DNA of 64,000 bases from a beta proteobacterium AAP51. Its GTDB lineage: Bacteria > Pseudomonadota > Gammaproteobacteria > Burkholderiales > Burkholderiaceae_C. The stretch lies in the NCBI GenBank assembly GCA_001295905.1, contig LJHT01000008.1:62001-126000 (forward strand), in the 5' to 3' direction. The notes beneath the pieces are model-generated. The model was given only the letters and a program-made list of their open reading frames with translations. It did not search any database and had not been told where the DNA came from. The translations under genes were made by a program, and so were the position numbers. Of this stretch, positions 40,727 through 49,816 are shown one piece after another; within the stretch, counting starts at the first letter, position 1; each line of letters begins with the position of its first letter.

Positions 40727-41277
40727 GAACGCCCCAGACCGAGCGCGCGGCGCAGCTCGGCTTCCAGCGCCGGGGCCTCTTCCTCCCGGAAGCCCTGGTG
40801 CCGCATCAACACCCGCCCCTGCCCGTCGATCAGCACCGAGCTGGGCATGGTCTTGACGGCATAGGCCCGGGGGGTCTGCCCCTCGTTGTCGTAAGCCACC
40901 AGGAAGTTCGCCGGGTGGCGGGCCAGGAAACGCTGGGCGTCTTCACGGCGCTGGTCCACATTGATGGCCAGGATGCGCAGGTTCTGGGCGGCGTAACGCT
41001 CGTGCATGACGTTCAACCAAGGGAAAGACTGCCGGCAGGGCCCGCACCAGGAGGCCCAGAAGTCGAGGTAGACGAACTGGCCCCTGAACTGCGCCAGCCG
41101 CAGCGGGCCCTGGGGGCCTTCGGCGCTGAGCTCGGGCGCGGGCTGGCCCACGCCCAGCGCCTGCGCCGCGCGGCCGAAAGAGGCCAGCGCAGCACCCGCG
41201 CCCAGGCCCCCCAGGCCCATCAGCCAGAGGCGGCGGCCCGCCTGCGGCGCGGCGCGGAGGGAGGGAAAGACATTCAT
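40723..41277 (-). CDS. TlpA-like thioredoxin-family protein
   Basis: A 184-residue membrane-anchored or exported thioredoxin. Active site WCGPC with Cys78 and Cys81, preceded by VYLDFWAS and followed by cis-Pro motif TMPSS. The N-terminus has a twin-arginine pair (GRRLWLMGLGG) before a hydrophobic helix. It probably keeps cytochrome cysteines or other periplasmic thiols reduced for haem attachment or partners in the same operon. Overlaps both neighbours by 4 bases. Confidence 0.9.
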   Translation of the reverse strand: MNVFPSLRAAPQAGRRLWLMGLGGLGAGAALASFGRAAQALGVGQPAPELSAEGPQGPLRLAQFRGQFVYLDFWASWCGPCRQSFPWLNVMHERYAAQNLRILAINVDQRREDAQRFLARHPANFLVAYDNEGQTPRAYAVKTMPSSVLIDGQGRVLMRHQGFREEEAPALEAELRRALGLGRS

Positions 41278-44000
41278 GCCAAGGTTCTCCTGCGGTGAGG
41301 GGTGCGGAACAGCGCCCACGCGCCCGAGGCGAGCGCCAGCAGCCACCACGGCGTGCTGGCGCCGGCACCCACGTTCGTCACTTCGGTGCGCGCTTCGCCC
41401 ATCAGGGCCACGCGGTGGGAAGAGTTGTCCTGCGCCGTCAGCAGCAGCTCGCCCTGGGCACTGCCGCCCGTGCTGGGTGTGAAACTCACCTGCACCGTGC
41501 ACGAAGCCCCGGGGGCCAGCGTCCAGGGCACCCCACTGCAGGCATCACCCGCCGGGCCGGCTTCGACGGTGAAGCCCGCCGAAGCCTCCGCGGCGCGCAG
41601 CGTGGCGGCGGCGGTGCTGCGGTTGGTGATGCGCAGGGTCAAGGCCTCGCTGCGACCGCCCGTGCGCACGGTGATGGCGCGGAAGTCCAGGCTGTTGACG
41701 TCGGTCACGAAGGGCGTCGGTGTGGCCGGGGGTGCGGGCGGCGGCGGCACCGGCGTCACCGGGGGCGGCACCATGGGCGGTGTGACCGGTGGCGGCGTCA
41801 TGGGTGGCGTCATGGGTGGCGTGACGGGTGGCGTGACGGGTGGGGGCGTCACGGGCGGCGTGGCAGGTGGCGGCATGACAGGCGGCATCGGCGTACCGCT
41901 GGCCGGCGTGGCGCCGGTGCCGGCCAGGGCGATGTCGGGCGGCGGGCTGCCGGTGGTGGCCACCAGCAGGCTGGCGCTGCGCGGGCCGGCAATCGCCGGG
42001 GCGAAGCTCAGCACGACGGTGCAACGCTCCCCTTGCGCCAGCCGCAAGCCGCCCATGCAGCTGCCACCGCCCACCGAGAAGACACCCGCATCGGGCCCCA
42101 CCAGCACCAGCGCCGAGACCGTGGCCTCGCCGGGGCCCTGGTTCACCAGGGTCAAGCCGGGCCCTGCCCCCGTGCGGCCGGTCTCCACCGTGCCGAAAGC
42201 CAGGCTGCTGGGGCTGCCCTCCCAGCTCAGCTGGGGCAGAGCGTCGCTCACGCCCAGCCCTGTCAGCACCACGCTGTTGGGCGAGCTGAAGGCGTTGGAC
42301 CGGATCACCACCTGCTCGGCCGCATTGCCCGGCCGTGGCACATAGGCCACCCGCAGCGCACACCGCTGCCCGGCGGCCAGGTTGGCAGGGCAATCGTGCG
42401 TGAGTTGGAACTCGGCACTGCTGCTGGTGATGCTGTCGATCTGCAGCACCGCGCTGCCGGTGTTGCTGAGCTCGGCCACACGCGGCACGGCGCTCGTGCC
42501 CACTGTCACGCGGCCGAAACCCAGCGCCGGCTGTGACAAGGTGACGAAGGGCGCCGGCAGGCTGATGGCTTCACCCTGCAGGCTGATGGCAGCCAGGCCC
42601 GTGAGCGCGTTGGACGCGATTTCCAGCAGGGCGCTGCGCGAACCCAGCGACGAGGGCCGCAGCGCCACCGTCACGGTGCACCGGCCCTGCGGTGGCAGCG
42701 GCACGGCCACCTGGCAGGTGCCGCCCAGCACCATGTCGGCGGCGTGCCGGCCCGTCACCCGCAGGGCGCTGAAGCGCAGGTCGGCGTCGCCGCTGTTGCC
42801 CAGCGTCAGCGTGGCCGGCGCACCCGCCAGCCCGAGGGCCTGCGTGCCCAGCTCCAGCACCAGCGCATCCAGCGTGAGGTTGGGTGTGGCGGTGCTGTTG
42901 GCCTGGCCCACCAGGGCCACGGTCGAGCTGGCGCCGGCCGCGTTGTGCTGCAGGGTCAGCACGGCGCTGCGCGTGCCGGCGGCAGCCGGCGTGAAATTAA
43001 CATCCAGTGCGCAGTTGCTGCCCGGCGCCACGGCACTGCCCACCACACAGGTGCTGCTGGCCTGCAGGCTGAATTCGGCCGGGTGCTGCCCCCCCAGCGC
43101 GAAGGCGCTGAAGAGCAACGGGGCCTGCCCCGTGTTGCTGACCAGCACGCGCTGCGACGGCGCACTGCTGCCCAGCGTTTCGGCGAAAGTCAGCTGGCTG
43201 GGCGACAGGCCGATCACCGGCGTGGAAGTGCCGCCCTGGCCGGCCAGCGAGACCGTGCTGCTGCCCGCGTTGTGCGTGACCGTGAAGGTGCCCGAGCGCG
43301 TGCCCGCAACGGTGGGCCGGAAGCTCAGGCTGACGGTGCAACTGCCGCCCGCCGCCAGTGCCATGCCGGCCTGGCAGGTGCCGCCGGCCACGGCGAAATC
43401 GCTGCCCGCCGTGACGCCCAGGGTGGCGATGGTGAGCGCGGCCGTGGCGCTGGCCGCGTTGCCCAGCGTCACGGTCTGCAGCGGGGTGGCCTGGGCCAGG
43501 GGCTGGCTGCCGAAGTTCAGGCTGGCGGGGGCCAGCGTCGGGCGCGCCGTCGGCGGTGCAGCCAGGAAGGTGGGCGTGCGGCCCAGCGCGCGGGCGATGT
43601 AGGCCGCGAGGTCGTTGTACTGCTCGACCGTCAAGCGCCCATTCAGGAACGACATCTGCGCCTGCTGGCCGACCGCGCTCTGGATGAAGGCCGCGTTCAG
43701 GCCGTTGCCGATGCGGTTCTGCGCACCCGCGGGCAGGCCGCCGTGACAAGCGCCGTTCCCGCAGGTGCGCTGGCCCGCCACGATGGGGTTGTTGTAGAGG
43801 CGTTCGCCGTTGTCGGCGTCTTGCGCCCGGGCCAGCCCAGGCGCCAAGGCCGCCAGCAACATCGCCAGTACCGCGGCCAGCGCCACCGTGCCCATCGCCG
43901 CCAGCAGCGTGGACAAGCCCGGGAACCAGCTCGCCACCTGGCGTGAGGCCGCCCAGGCCACGGCAGGCGCGCTGCGCCTCGGAGGAGGTGGCACCTGCAT
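41274..44000 (-). CDS. Exported cytochrome c-like/choice-of-anchor-D repeat protein
   Basis: A 908-residue protein. A signal peptide or anchor helix (about 30-60) is followed by a cytochrome-like domain (about 60-145) whose haem motif reads CGNGACH, i.e. four residues between the cysteines instead of two; GERLYNNP precedes it and a Met-rich second half follows. Residues about 150-620 consist of five to six Ig-like choice-of-anchor-D repeats (FGSQPLA..., TVTLGN motifs, each with CxxG-like pairs). A 50-residue Pro/Thr/Met linker (about 730-790) and a last repeat lead to a C-terminal helix and RTPHRRR, a sorting-like anchor. Gap of 2 bases from DUF1552; overlaps tlpA-like gene by 4. Confidence 0.85.
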   Translation of the reverse strand: MQVPPPPRRSAPAVAWAASRQVASWFPGLSTLLAAMGTVALAAVLAMLLAALAPGLARAQDADNGERLYNNPIVAGQRTCGNGACHGGLPAGAQNRIGNGLNAAFIQSAVGQQAQMSFLNGRLTVEQYNDLAAYIARALGRTPTFLAAPPTARPTLAPASLNFGSQPLAQATPLQTVTLGNAASATAALTIATLGVTAGSDFAVAGGTCQAGMALAAGGSCTVSLSFRPTVAGTRSGTFTVTHNAGSSTVSLAGQGGTSTPVIGLSPSQLTFAETLGSSAPSQRVLVSNTGQAPLLFSAFALGGQHPAEFSLQASSTCVVGSAVAPGSNCALDVNFTPAAAGTRSAVLTLQHNAAGASSTVALVGQANSTATPNLTLDALVLELGTQALGLAGAPATLTLGNSGDADLRFSALRVTGRHAADMVLGGTCQVAVPLPPQGRCTVTVALRPSSLGSRSALLEIASNALTGLAAISLQGEAISLPAPFVTLSQPALGFGRVTVGTSAVPRVAELSNTGSAVLQIDSITSSSAEFQLTHDCPANLAAGQRCALRVAYVPRPGNAAEQVVIRSNAFSSPNSVVLTGLGVSDALPQLSWEGSPSSLAFGTVETGRTGAGPGLTLVNQGPGEATVSALVLVGPDAGVFSVGGGSCMGGLRLAQGERCTVVLSFAPAIAGPRSASLLVATTGSPPPDIALAGTGATPASGTPMPPVMPPPATPPVTPPPVTPPVTPPMTPPMTPPPVTPPMVPPPVTPVPPPPAPPATPTPFVTDVNSLDFRAITVRTGGRSEALTLRITNRSTAAATLRAAEASAGFTVEAGPAGDACSGVPWTLAPGASCTVQVSFTPSTGGSAQGELLLTAQDNSSHRVALMGEARTEVTNVGAGASTPWWLLALASGAWALFRTPHRRRTLA

Positions 44001-44002
44001 GC

Positions 44003-45532
44003 TCAGGCGCGCAACCAGGGCAGGTCCCGGCCGGTCACGTTCCAGATGGCGTCGGTGTGGTCGCCGTTGGGGCCCCGCACGCGGGGGTAGCCCCAGAAAC
44101 TGGTGTCCACCTCCGAGGCGGCCACGCCCATGCTGCGCAGCACCATGCCCATCCACTGGTTGTAGATCAGGCCCGACTGCCAGCGCGGGTTCGACGACCA
44201 CGCAAAGCTGTTCAGGTCGCGGTAATCCAGGTACTGCCCGGTTCGAAAATAGCCCCCGGCATCACCCAGGCTCACCACCGGAATGCAGCGGTTGTGGTGG
44301 TGCCCCGGGTTGCCGCCCGAACCCAGCTCGAAGGCGGTGGCCAGCAAGGCCTTGTCGAACAGCGTGCGGCCGTCGGCGGTGCCGATCTGGTCCATCTTGT
44401 TGGCGATGTCGAGCAGGGCCCCTTCGAACTGCAGTTGCACGGCGGCGTTGAAGCCGTCGCGGCGGGCCGGGTCGTCCAGCGCATGGGCGTAGTTGTTGTG
44501 CCAGGCGTGTTCGGGGTCGGGGCCGAAGGTGTAGGCATGCGGGCCGCACACGTAGACGCGGCTGATGCCGGCCGCGAAAGCGGCTACGACGATGTCGTTC
44601 CACAGCTTCTCGCATTCGGCCTGGCGCGGCGGCTGGCCGTAGAAGCCGGATGAGCGTTCGATGGCCGCCGTGTCCTGCGTGGGCCGGGTGAAGTTGCTGG
44701 GCATGGGCGCTGGCGCCGGTGCGCTGCCCACCGGCGGCAGCTTGCTTTCGATGTCGTTGAGCAGGTCCATGTAGTTCGACAGGCGGCTGCGGCATTCCTG
44801 GCTGCATTCCGGGTCGGCCATCACGGCATCGGCGTGCTGCTTCACGCGGTCCACCAGCACCACACGTTCGTTGGCGGGGGCACCGCCGCCCCCGCCCGTG
44901 CCACCACCGCCACCGCCGCCAGTGCCCGCGCCCCCGAACAGGCGGTCGAACAGCTTCACGTTGCTCTCTGCCGTTTGCTCGCTGGCCACCGTGCCAGTGC
45001 CCGCACGCGACAGCGACACCAGGTTGCGCACGATGGCCCCCTGGCGCGGCCGTGTGGGGTAGAAGCTGCTGGAGGCTGCCATCACCTGGTCGATGGTCGG
45101 GTTGGCGTTGTCACCGCCCAGCGAGAAGCCGCGGTTGTGGCCCACGCTGGTGTGGTAATCCAGCCCGTTGATGACGTTCATGCGCGACAACATGCGCGGG
45201 CTGAGCGCGGCGGGGCTGGCACGCAGGATGTCGCTGATGACGGTCTGGCCGCCCTCGCTGCGCGCTGCCAGCGCGGCGCGGCGCACCTCGATGCCACCGG
45301 CAGACACGCGCTCGGCCGGCGTGGCACTGAGCAGCGGCCCGTAGAACTGGCTCTGGAACACGCCATGCCAGGTGGTCATGTGCACGAAGTAGCGCTCGGC
45401 CGCTGCCGCGGCCTCGGTGGCGGCACGCGCTTCGCGCGGCAGCAGCGAGGGCAACAGCGGCAGGGCCAGCAAGGTGCCGCCGCTGCCCACGAGAAACTGC
45501 CGCCGGCTCAGGCGGTTGAATGCGGGCTTCAT
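44003..45532 (-). CDS. DUF1552 exported protein
   Basis: A 509-residue protein exported by Tat or Sec: SRRQFLVGSGGTLLALPLLPSLLP (twin arginine, hydrophobic, ending ARA). The body matches DUF1552: FQSQFYGPLL, HTSVGHNRGFSLGGDN, SIDQVMA-like TIDQVMA and LPWLRA at the end, with a short poly-Gly insert near 205-222. The family is found in myxobacteria, planctomycetes and some proteobacteria next to DUF1592 cytochromes; its chemistry is not established. Stop of the DUF1592 gene overlaps its start by 4 bases, so it is translationally coupled. Confidence 0.9.
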   Translation of the reverse strand: MKPAFNRLSRRQFLVGSGGTLLALPLLPSLLPREARAATEAAAAAERYFVHMTTWHGVFQSQFYGPLLSATPAERVSAGGIEVRRAALAARSEGGQTVISDILRASPAALSPRMLSRMNVINGLDYHTSVGHNRGFSLGGDNANPTIDQVMAASSSFYPTRPRQGAIVRNLVSLSRAGTGTVASEQTAESNVKLFDRLFGGAGTGGGGGGGTGGGGGAPANERVVLVDRVKQHADAVMADPECSQECRSRLSNYMDLLNDIESKLPPVGSAPAPAPMPSNFTRPTQDTAAIERSSGFYGQPPRQAECEKLWNDIVVAAFAAGISRVYVCGPHAYTFGPDPEHAWHNNYAHALDDPARRDGFNAAVQLQFEGALLDIANKMDQIGTADGRTLFDKALLATAFELGSGGNPGHHHNRCIPVVSLGDAGGYFRTGQYLDYRDLNSFAWSSNPRWQSGLIYNQWMGMVLRSMGVAASEVDTSFWGYPRVRGPNGDHTDAIWNVTGRDLPWLRA

Positions 45533-47388
45533 GGCTGCACCGTCAGGATGTGGGTGAACTCTTTGCGCAGGGCCACGGTGGCCATCAGGCTGCGCAGGTT
45601 GGCGCCGCTGGCCGCCTGGCGGCGCAGCGATTCGACCAATTCGGCATCGGCGCTGCCGTCGTTGCGGCCGAAGGTGTAGCGCACGTAGTTGCGGGCAAAA
45701 CAGCGTTCGAAGTGGCCGCTTTCCAGCACCAGCTGCTGGGCCTCGGCCGCGGTAGCCATGGCGCGCGGTGGCAGACCGCTGAGTGCGGCCACCACGCCGG
45801 TGTCCAGCGGGCGTTCGCCCCGCACGCGGCCGCTGTCGTCGTACACCACCTCGCGCTGGCGCACGCGGCCCAGCGCATCGAAGCCCTCGAACACGAAACC
45901 CCAGGGGTTGATGCTGGTCTGGTGGCAACCCACGCACGAAGTGCCGGGCATCTGCGTCACACGCTCGGTGCGCTGGCGGGTGGTGAGCACGCCGCTGAGG
46001 TCGGCACTCGCGTTCGATTGGTCCATGGCCGGCGGCGGCAGGGTCTGGCAGGTCAGCGCACTCAGCACGCGGATGCCGCGCTGGATGGGCAAGGTGGTGT
46101 CGGTGGCACCGTGGGCCAACATGCCCACGCGGGTGAGCAGGCCCACCCGTTCGGGTTGCGCAAAGAGCGGCGGTTCGCTGCGGCCGTCCCACACCGGGGT
46201 CTGGTAGAGCGTGGCGAGGTCGCTGCTGCGCGCGAAGGACTGGCGGTTGGTCAGCAGCTGCTGCAGCGAGCCGTTGCGCGCGGCCACGTGGCTGACCATG
46301 TCCAGCACCTCGGTGATGGCGGCATCGCGGGTGCCGGGCAGCGGGCGGTAGCCGGCGGCAAAGGCATCGAAGCGCGCGTTGCCCACCTTGCCATCCAGCG
46401 CCGTCAGCTCCTGCAGCCGCCACCAGTGTTCGAAGAAGCGGCGCAGCGGTCCGTCGGCACGCGGGTCGCGCACCAGCCTCGCCACCTGCACCTGCAGCAC
46501 GTCGGCCCGCAGCAGGCTGCCGTCATCGGCTGCAGCGGCCAGCGCCGCGTCGGGCACGGTGTCCCAGAAATGCAGCGACAGGCGCGCTGCCAGCTCGTGC
46601 GCGCTCAAGGCCCTGCAGCGCCCTTCGGCCTGGCCCTGGCCGCGTTCCACCACCAGATAGAACTTGGGCGAAGCCATCATCGTGGCCAGCACCTTGGCCA
46701 GCGCCGGGCCCGTGGTGGCACCGCCGGCGGCGCCAACGTAAAGCGCCACCTCGGCCGTGCTCAAAGGCTGGCGGAAGTACAGGCGGCCAGCCTTGCGCAC
46801 GAACGCTTCCAGGCAGGCCGCCGTGCCGCTGCAGGTGCCCAGCAGCTGCGCCACGCGCGCCGCGTCGGCGGTCATGCGGGTGGCCAGGGTCACGGCCGTC
46901 GTGTGCAGGGCGCCCAGCTGCCGGCTGCTGAGCGTGGTGTCCAGCCGCTCGTAGCCCACGTGGCGGGCGCTGTCGGGGTTGACCAGGGTATCGGGCGGGA
47001 ACAGCGCCGTCTCCTGCACCAGCGGCGCTACGCCGGCAGCCAGTGCGCTGTCGTTGCTGAGCTGCAGGGTGATGTCGCTCAGCGCCTGCACGAGCTGCCG
47101 CCGGGTCAGGCGGCGCGGCGCGCCTGCGGCATGGCAGCCCATGAAGGCCGCGCCATCGTCCACCGTGGCGGCGACCGCAAACCGCTGGGCATGCGGGTCC
47201 ATGCCCGCGGTGTAGGGCACCGGGTTGGCCGGGCTCATGCCGGGCGCTGTGGGTGCCGCCAGTTCAGGCGGCGCGGTGTTGCTGGCTTCGGGTGCGGCCT
47301 CTTTGCCGCCGCCGCAGCCGGACAACAGCACCAACAGCGCGGCCGGCAGCAGGCATGCACGCGCAGCGTGCCAGGACAGTTTCAGCAT
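45529..47388 (-). CDS. DUF1592/DUF1588 exported c-type cytochrome, lipoprotein
   Basis: A 619-residue protein. Lipobox LLSGC (Cys24) suggests outer-membrane anchoring. Domains in order: DUF1587-like start (RRLTRRQLVQALSDI), DUF1595 (RKAGRLYFRQPLSTAEV), DUF1592 (ELAARLSLHFWDTVPDAAL), DUF1588 with haem motif CVGCH (GTSCVGCHQTSINPWGF) and DUF1585 at the C-terminus (RDSGHFERCFARNYVRYTFGR-like). A second GCH near residue 80 may be part of a partial haem site. First gene of the eight-gene minus-strand operon; the 432 bases upstream hold its promoter. Confidence 0.9.
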   Translation of the reverse strand: MLKLSWHAARACLLPAALLVLLSGCGGGKEAAPEASNTAPPELAAPTAPGMSPANPVPYTAGMDPHAQRFAVAATVDDGAAFMGCHAAGAPRRLTRRQLVQALSDITLQLSNDSALAAGVAPLVQETALFPPDTLVNPDSARHVGYERLDTTLSSRQLGALHTTAVTLATRMTADAARVAQLLGTCSGTAACLEAFVRKAGRLYFRQPLSTAEVALYVGAAGGATTGPALAKVLATMMASPKFYLVVERGQGQAEGRCRALSAHELAARLSLHFWDTVPDAALAAAADDGSLLRADVLQVQVARLVRDPRADGPLRRFFEHWWRLQELTALDGKVGNARFDAFAAGYRPLPGTRDAAITEVLDMVSHVAARNGSLQQLLTNRQSFARSSDLATLYQTPVWDGRSEPPLFAQPERVGLLTRVGMLAHGATDTTLPIQRGIRVLSALTCQTLPPPAMDQSNASADLSGVLTTRQRTERVTQMPGTSCVGCHQTSINPWGFVFEGFDALGRVRQREVVYDDSGRVRGERPLDTGVVAALSGLPPRAMATAAEAQQLVLESGHFERCFARNYVRYTFGRNDGSADAELVESLRRQAASGANLRSLMATVALRKEFTHILTVQP

Positions 47389-47820
47389 GGCAGGACAAAG
47401 CTTCCTTGATCGGGCATGCCACATGCTGCGGGCGGATGCCCTGCTGCGACCGCGATGTCCAAGTGCGGCGCTGGTCTCGCGAGGTATCAGCCCGGCGCAG
47501 GCTCGCAAGACCGGTAAGCGGGTGCTTGTCACTGCATGCGTCGTTCTGTGTCGGCGCCGGCCGTGTGGTCGCGCTTTCACCATGTCGAAGCAGCGTCACT
47601 CCGGCCCTTACGTTTGCGGCTTCCACAGCAGGCAAGAGCCCCATGGGTAACCCGCCCCTGCAGGTGAGGGGCTTGCCGACAGGCTCACTCGGTGAGTCGG
47701 GTCTGGCGACGGCCGCTCTTGCGCCGGATATCCTTCACGCGCTGCCGGTTGTCGCCTGCTGCCGCGGCCGCCAGCACCCTCCGGCCTTCCCTCACTCCTT
47801 TCGACGCCTTTCCGTTTGTC
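47389..47820. other. Intergenic region, no gene recognised
   Basis: 432 bases between divergent genes (envelope operon to the left, RluA-type gene to the right). A hairpin with arms GCCCCT (47654-47659) and AGGGGC (47667-47672) and a CTCAC/GTGAG repeat (47684-47688, 47692-47696) are present. Short open frames on both strands show no family resemblance and no start context. Promoters for both sides must lie here, but I cannot place them. Confidence 0.5.
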
Positions 47821-48525
47821 ATGGACCCCATGGCCCCTCTGCGCACGCCCGGGCCCCCGGATGCAGCGCCTGCGGACCCCCGCTCACCCCCGCCCGCCAC
47901 CAGCGCCGCGGGCGTGCGCCTGCTGCACGTCGATGAACACCTCATCGTGGCCGACAAGCCTGCCGGCCTGCTGGCCGTGCCCGGGCGCGGCGTCGCCGGT
48001 GCGGTGAACCTGGCCAGCCACGTGCAGGCGCAGTTTGCCGACGCGCTGGTGGTGCACCGCCTGGACATGGGCACCTCGGGCCTGATGCTGCTGGCACGCG
48101 GGCCGGAGATGCAGCGCCGGCTGAACGCGGCCTTCGAGCAGCGCGCGGTGGGCAAGCGCTATGTGGCCGTGGTGGAAGGCGTGGTGGCCGAAGACGAGGG
48201 CCGCATCGCCGCGCCGCTGGCCGCCGACTGGCCCAACCGGCCGCGGCAGATCGTCGACGCCGTCAACGGCAAACCTTCGCTCACCTACTGGCAGGTGCTG
48301 GCGCGCGAACACGAGACCACGCGGCTGGCGCTCAGCCCCGTCACGGGCCGTTCGCACCAGCTGCGCGTGCACCTGCAGCACATCGGCCACCCCATCCGCG
48401 GCGACGAGCTCTACGCCCCGCTGCCGCTTCGCGCCGAGCGCCTGCTGCTGCACGCGGCCGAGATCAGCTTCGCGCACCCGGCCAGCGGCGAGACGGTGCA
48501 CTTCGCCAGCGCGCCAGACTTCTGA
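47821..48525 (+). CDS. RluA-family pseudouridine synthase
   Basis: A 234-residue enzyme isomerising uridine in rRNA or tRNA. Catalytic Asp82 is in HRLDMGTSG; LLHVDEHLIVADKPAGLLAVPG, KRYVAVVEG and GRSHQLRVHLQHIGHPI complete the RluA set. It is of the short RluA/TruC-like type without an S4 domain. The exact target site is not readable. ATG 47821 is used; 47830 is the alternative and the longer frame has no conservation. Followed by an SDR gene 35 bases downstream. Confidence 0.92.
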   Translation: MDPMAPLRTPGPPDAAPADPRSPPPATSAAGVRLLHVDEHLIVADKPAGLLAVPGRGVAGAVNLASHVQAQFADALVVHRLDMGTSGLMLLARGPEMQRRLNAAFEQRAVGKRYVAVVEGVVAEDEGRIAAPLAADWPNRPRQIVDAVNGKPSLTYWQVLAREHETTRLALSPVTGRSHQLRVHLQHIGHPIRGDELYAPLPLRAERLLLHAAEISFAHPASGETVHFASAPDF

Positions 48526-48560
48526 AGGGCACTGACCCGGGCGCCCGCTACAGTGGCGGC

Positions 48561-49337
48561 ATGAACACGCCCACACTTCCCCGAACCCCAGCCCGCCCCC
48601 TCAGCATCGTCACCGGCAGCTCGCGCGGCCTGGGCCGGGCGGTGGTCGAACAGCTGCTGGCGCGCGGCCACCACGTGCTGGCGCTCGCCCGCGCGAAGAC
48701 CGAGCTGCCCGCGCCCCCGGGCGCCACGCTGGAAGCCTGGCAGGTGGACCTGGCCGATGCCGCCCCGGTGGCCGAGCGACTGGCCGCCTGGCTGCAGGCG
48801 CAGGACGCAGCGGCCTGCAGCGCGGTGAACCTGATCAACAACGCCGGCGTCGTGAGCACGCCGGCCCCTCTGGCCCAGGGCGACCTGGCCGAGCTGGCCA
48901 ACGCACTGCGCGTGGGCCTGGAAGCCCCGATGCTGCTGAGCGCCGCCTTCCTGCGCGCCACCGCCGGCTGGGGCTGCCCGCGCAAGCTGATGCTGGTGTC
49001 TTCCGGCCTGGGCCGCCGCGCCATGGCCGGCAGCGCCAGCTACTGCGCCGCCAAGGCCGGCATGGACCATCTGGCGCGTGTGCTGGCGCTGGAAGAAGCC
49101 ACGCAGCCCAACGGCGCGCGCGTGGTCTCGTTGGCGCCGGGCGTCATCGACACCGACATGCAGGTGCAGCTGCGCAGCGCCGATGCCGCGCGCTTCCCTG
49201 AACGCACGCGTTTCCAGGGCCTGAAGGACGGCGGCCAGCTCGACAGCCCGCACGAAGCCGCGGCCAAGCTGCTGCGCGCACTGGACCGCGCCGACTACGG
49301 CAGCAACCCCGTGAGCGACGTGCGGGAGCTGGCATGA
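48561..49337 (+). CDS. Short-chain dehydrogenase/reductase
   Basis: A 258-residue classical SDR. NAD(P) motif TGSSRGLG (18-25), NNAGV, catalytic Ser in VSSG, and SYCAAKAG with Tyr and Lys four apart. The Arg after TGSS favours NADPH. It resembles sepiapterin-reductase/benzil-reductase-type SDRs (LSIVTGSSRGLGRAV). Substrate unknown. A TACAGT hexamer ends 6 bases before the ATG, so the transcript may be leaderless. Its stop overlaps the cupin gene start (49334-49337), showing a two-gene unit. Confidence 0.9.
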   Translation: MNTPTLPRTPARPLSIVTGSSRGLGRAVVEQLLARGHHVLALARAKTELPAPPGATLEAWQVDLADAAPVAERLAAWLQAQDAAACSAVNLINNAGVVSTPAPLAQGDLAELANALRVGLEAPMLLSAAFLRATAGWGCPRKLMLVSSGLGRRAMAGSASYCAAKAGMDHLARVLALEEATQPNGARVVSLAPGVIDTDMQVQLRSADAARFPERTRFQGLKDGGQLDSPHEAAAKLLRALDRADYGSNPVSDVRELA

Positions 49338-49816
49338 CACGCGCCGAGGAGCTGGTGGCCACGCTGGGCCTGCACCCCCACCCCGAGGGCGGGCACTACG
49401 GCGAGGTGTTCCGTTCCACGCTGCCGGTGCACACCGCCGACGGCCGCCCGGGCCGCGTGGCACTCACCACCATCGACTTCCTGCTGCAGCCCGGCCAGTT
49501 CTCGGCCTGGCACCGCGTGACCAGCGACGAGGTGTGGCACCTGCTGGAAGGCCCGGCCTTGCGGCTGTGGCTGGCGCCGCCCGATCTTTCTGACTTCAGC
49601 GCCGTGGAACTGGGCCCAGTGAACGCCACGCGGCGGCCGCGCCATGTGGTGCCTGCCGGCTGGTGGCAGGCCGCCGAGCCGGTGGGAGGTTTTGCCTACG
49701 TGGGCGCCACCGTGGGGCCGGGTTTCGAGTTCGCTGACTTCAGCTTCGGGCGTGAAGACGCCGCCTTTTGCGCCGCGCTGCAGGCGCTGCAGCCCGCGCT
49801 GGCCCGGCTGCTTTAG
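49334..49816 (+). CDS. Cupin-fold DUF985 protein
   Basis: A 160-residue cytoplasmic protein of the DUF985/cupin_5 family: LGLHPHPEGGHYGEVFRS at the N-terminus, TTIDFLL, SAWHRVTSDEVWHLLEG (metal-ligand His and Glu) and PAGWWQAAEP. Related proteins include an epimerase-like group, but function is not established. It is translationally coupled to the SDR gene. The 3' end overlaps the convergent phosphofructokinase gene by 4 bases. Confidence 0.88.
   Translation: MTRAEELVATLGLHPHPEGGHYGEVFRSTLPVHTADGRPGRVALTTIDFLLQPGQFSAWHRVTSDEVWHLLEGPALRLWLAPPDLSDFSAVELGPVNATRRPRHVVPAGWWQAAEPVGGFAYVGATVGPGFEFADFSFGREDAAFCAALQALQPALARLL

Noticed and set aside
47560..47640. Minus-strand segment with GCAAAC and GGCCGGAG, superficially like a second c-di-GMP riboswitch
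   Set aside because: The order and spacing of the conserved core do not match: no GGGACGCAAAGCC equivalent and no closing GGGTTGCC.
47253..47936. Plus-strand open frame across the 432-base intergenic region
   Set aside because: It overlaps the start of the DUF1592 gene and the RluA-type gene in another frame, has no ribosome-binding site and no recognisable motif.
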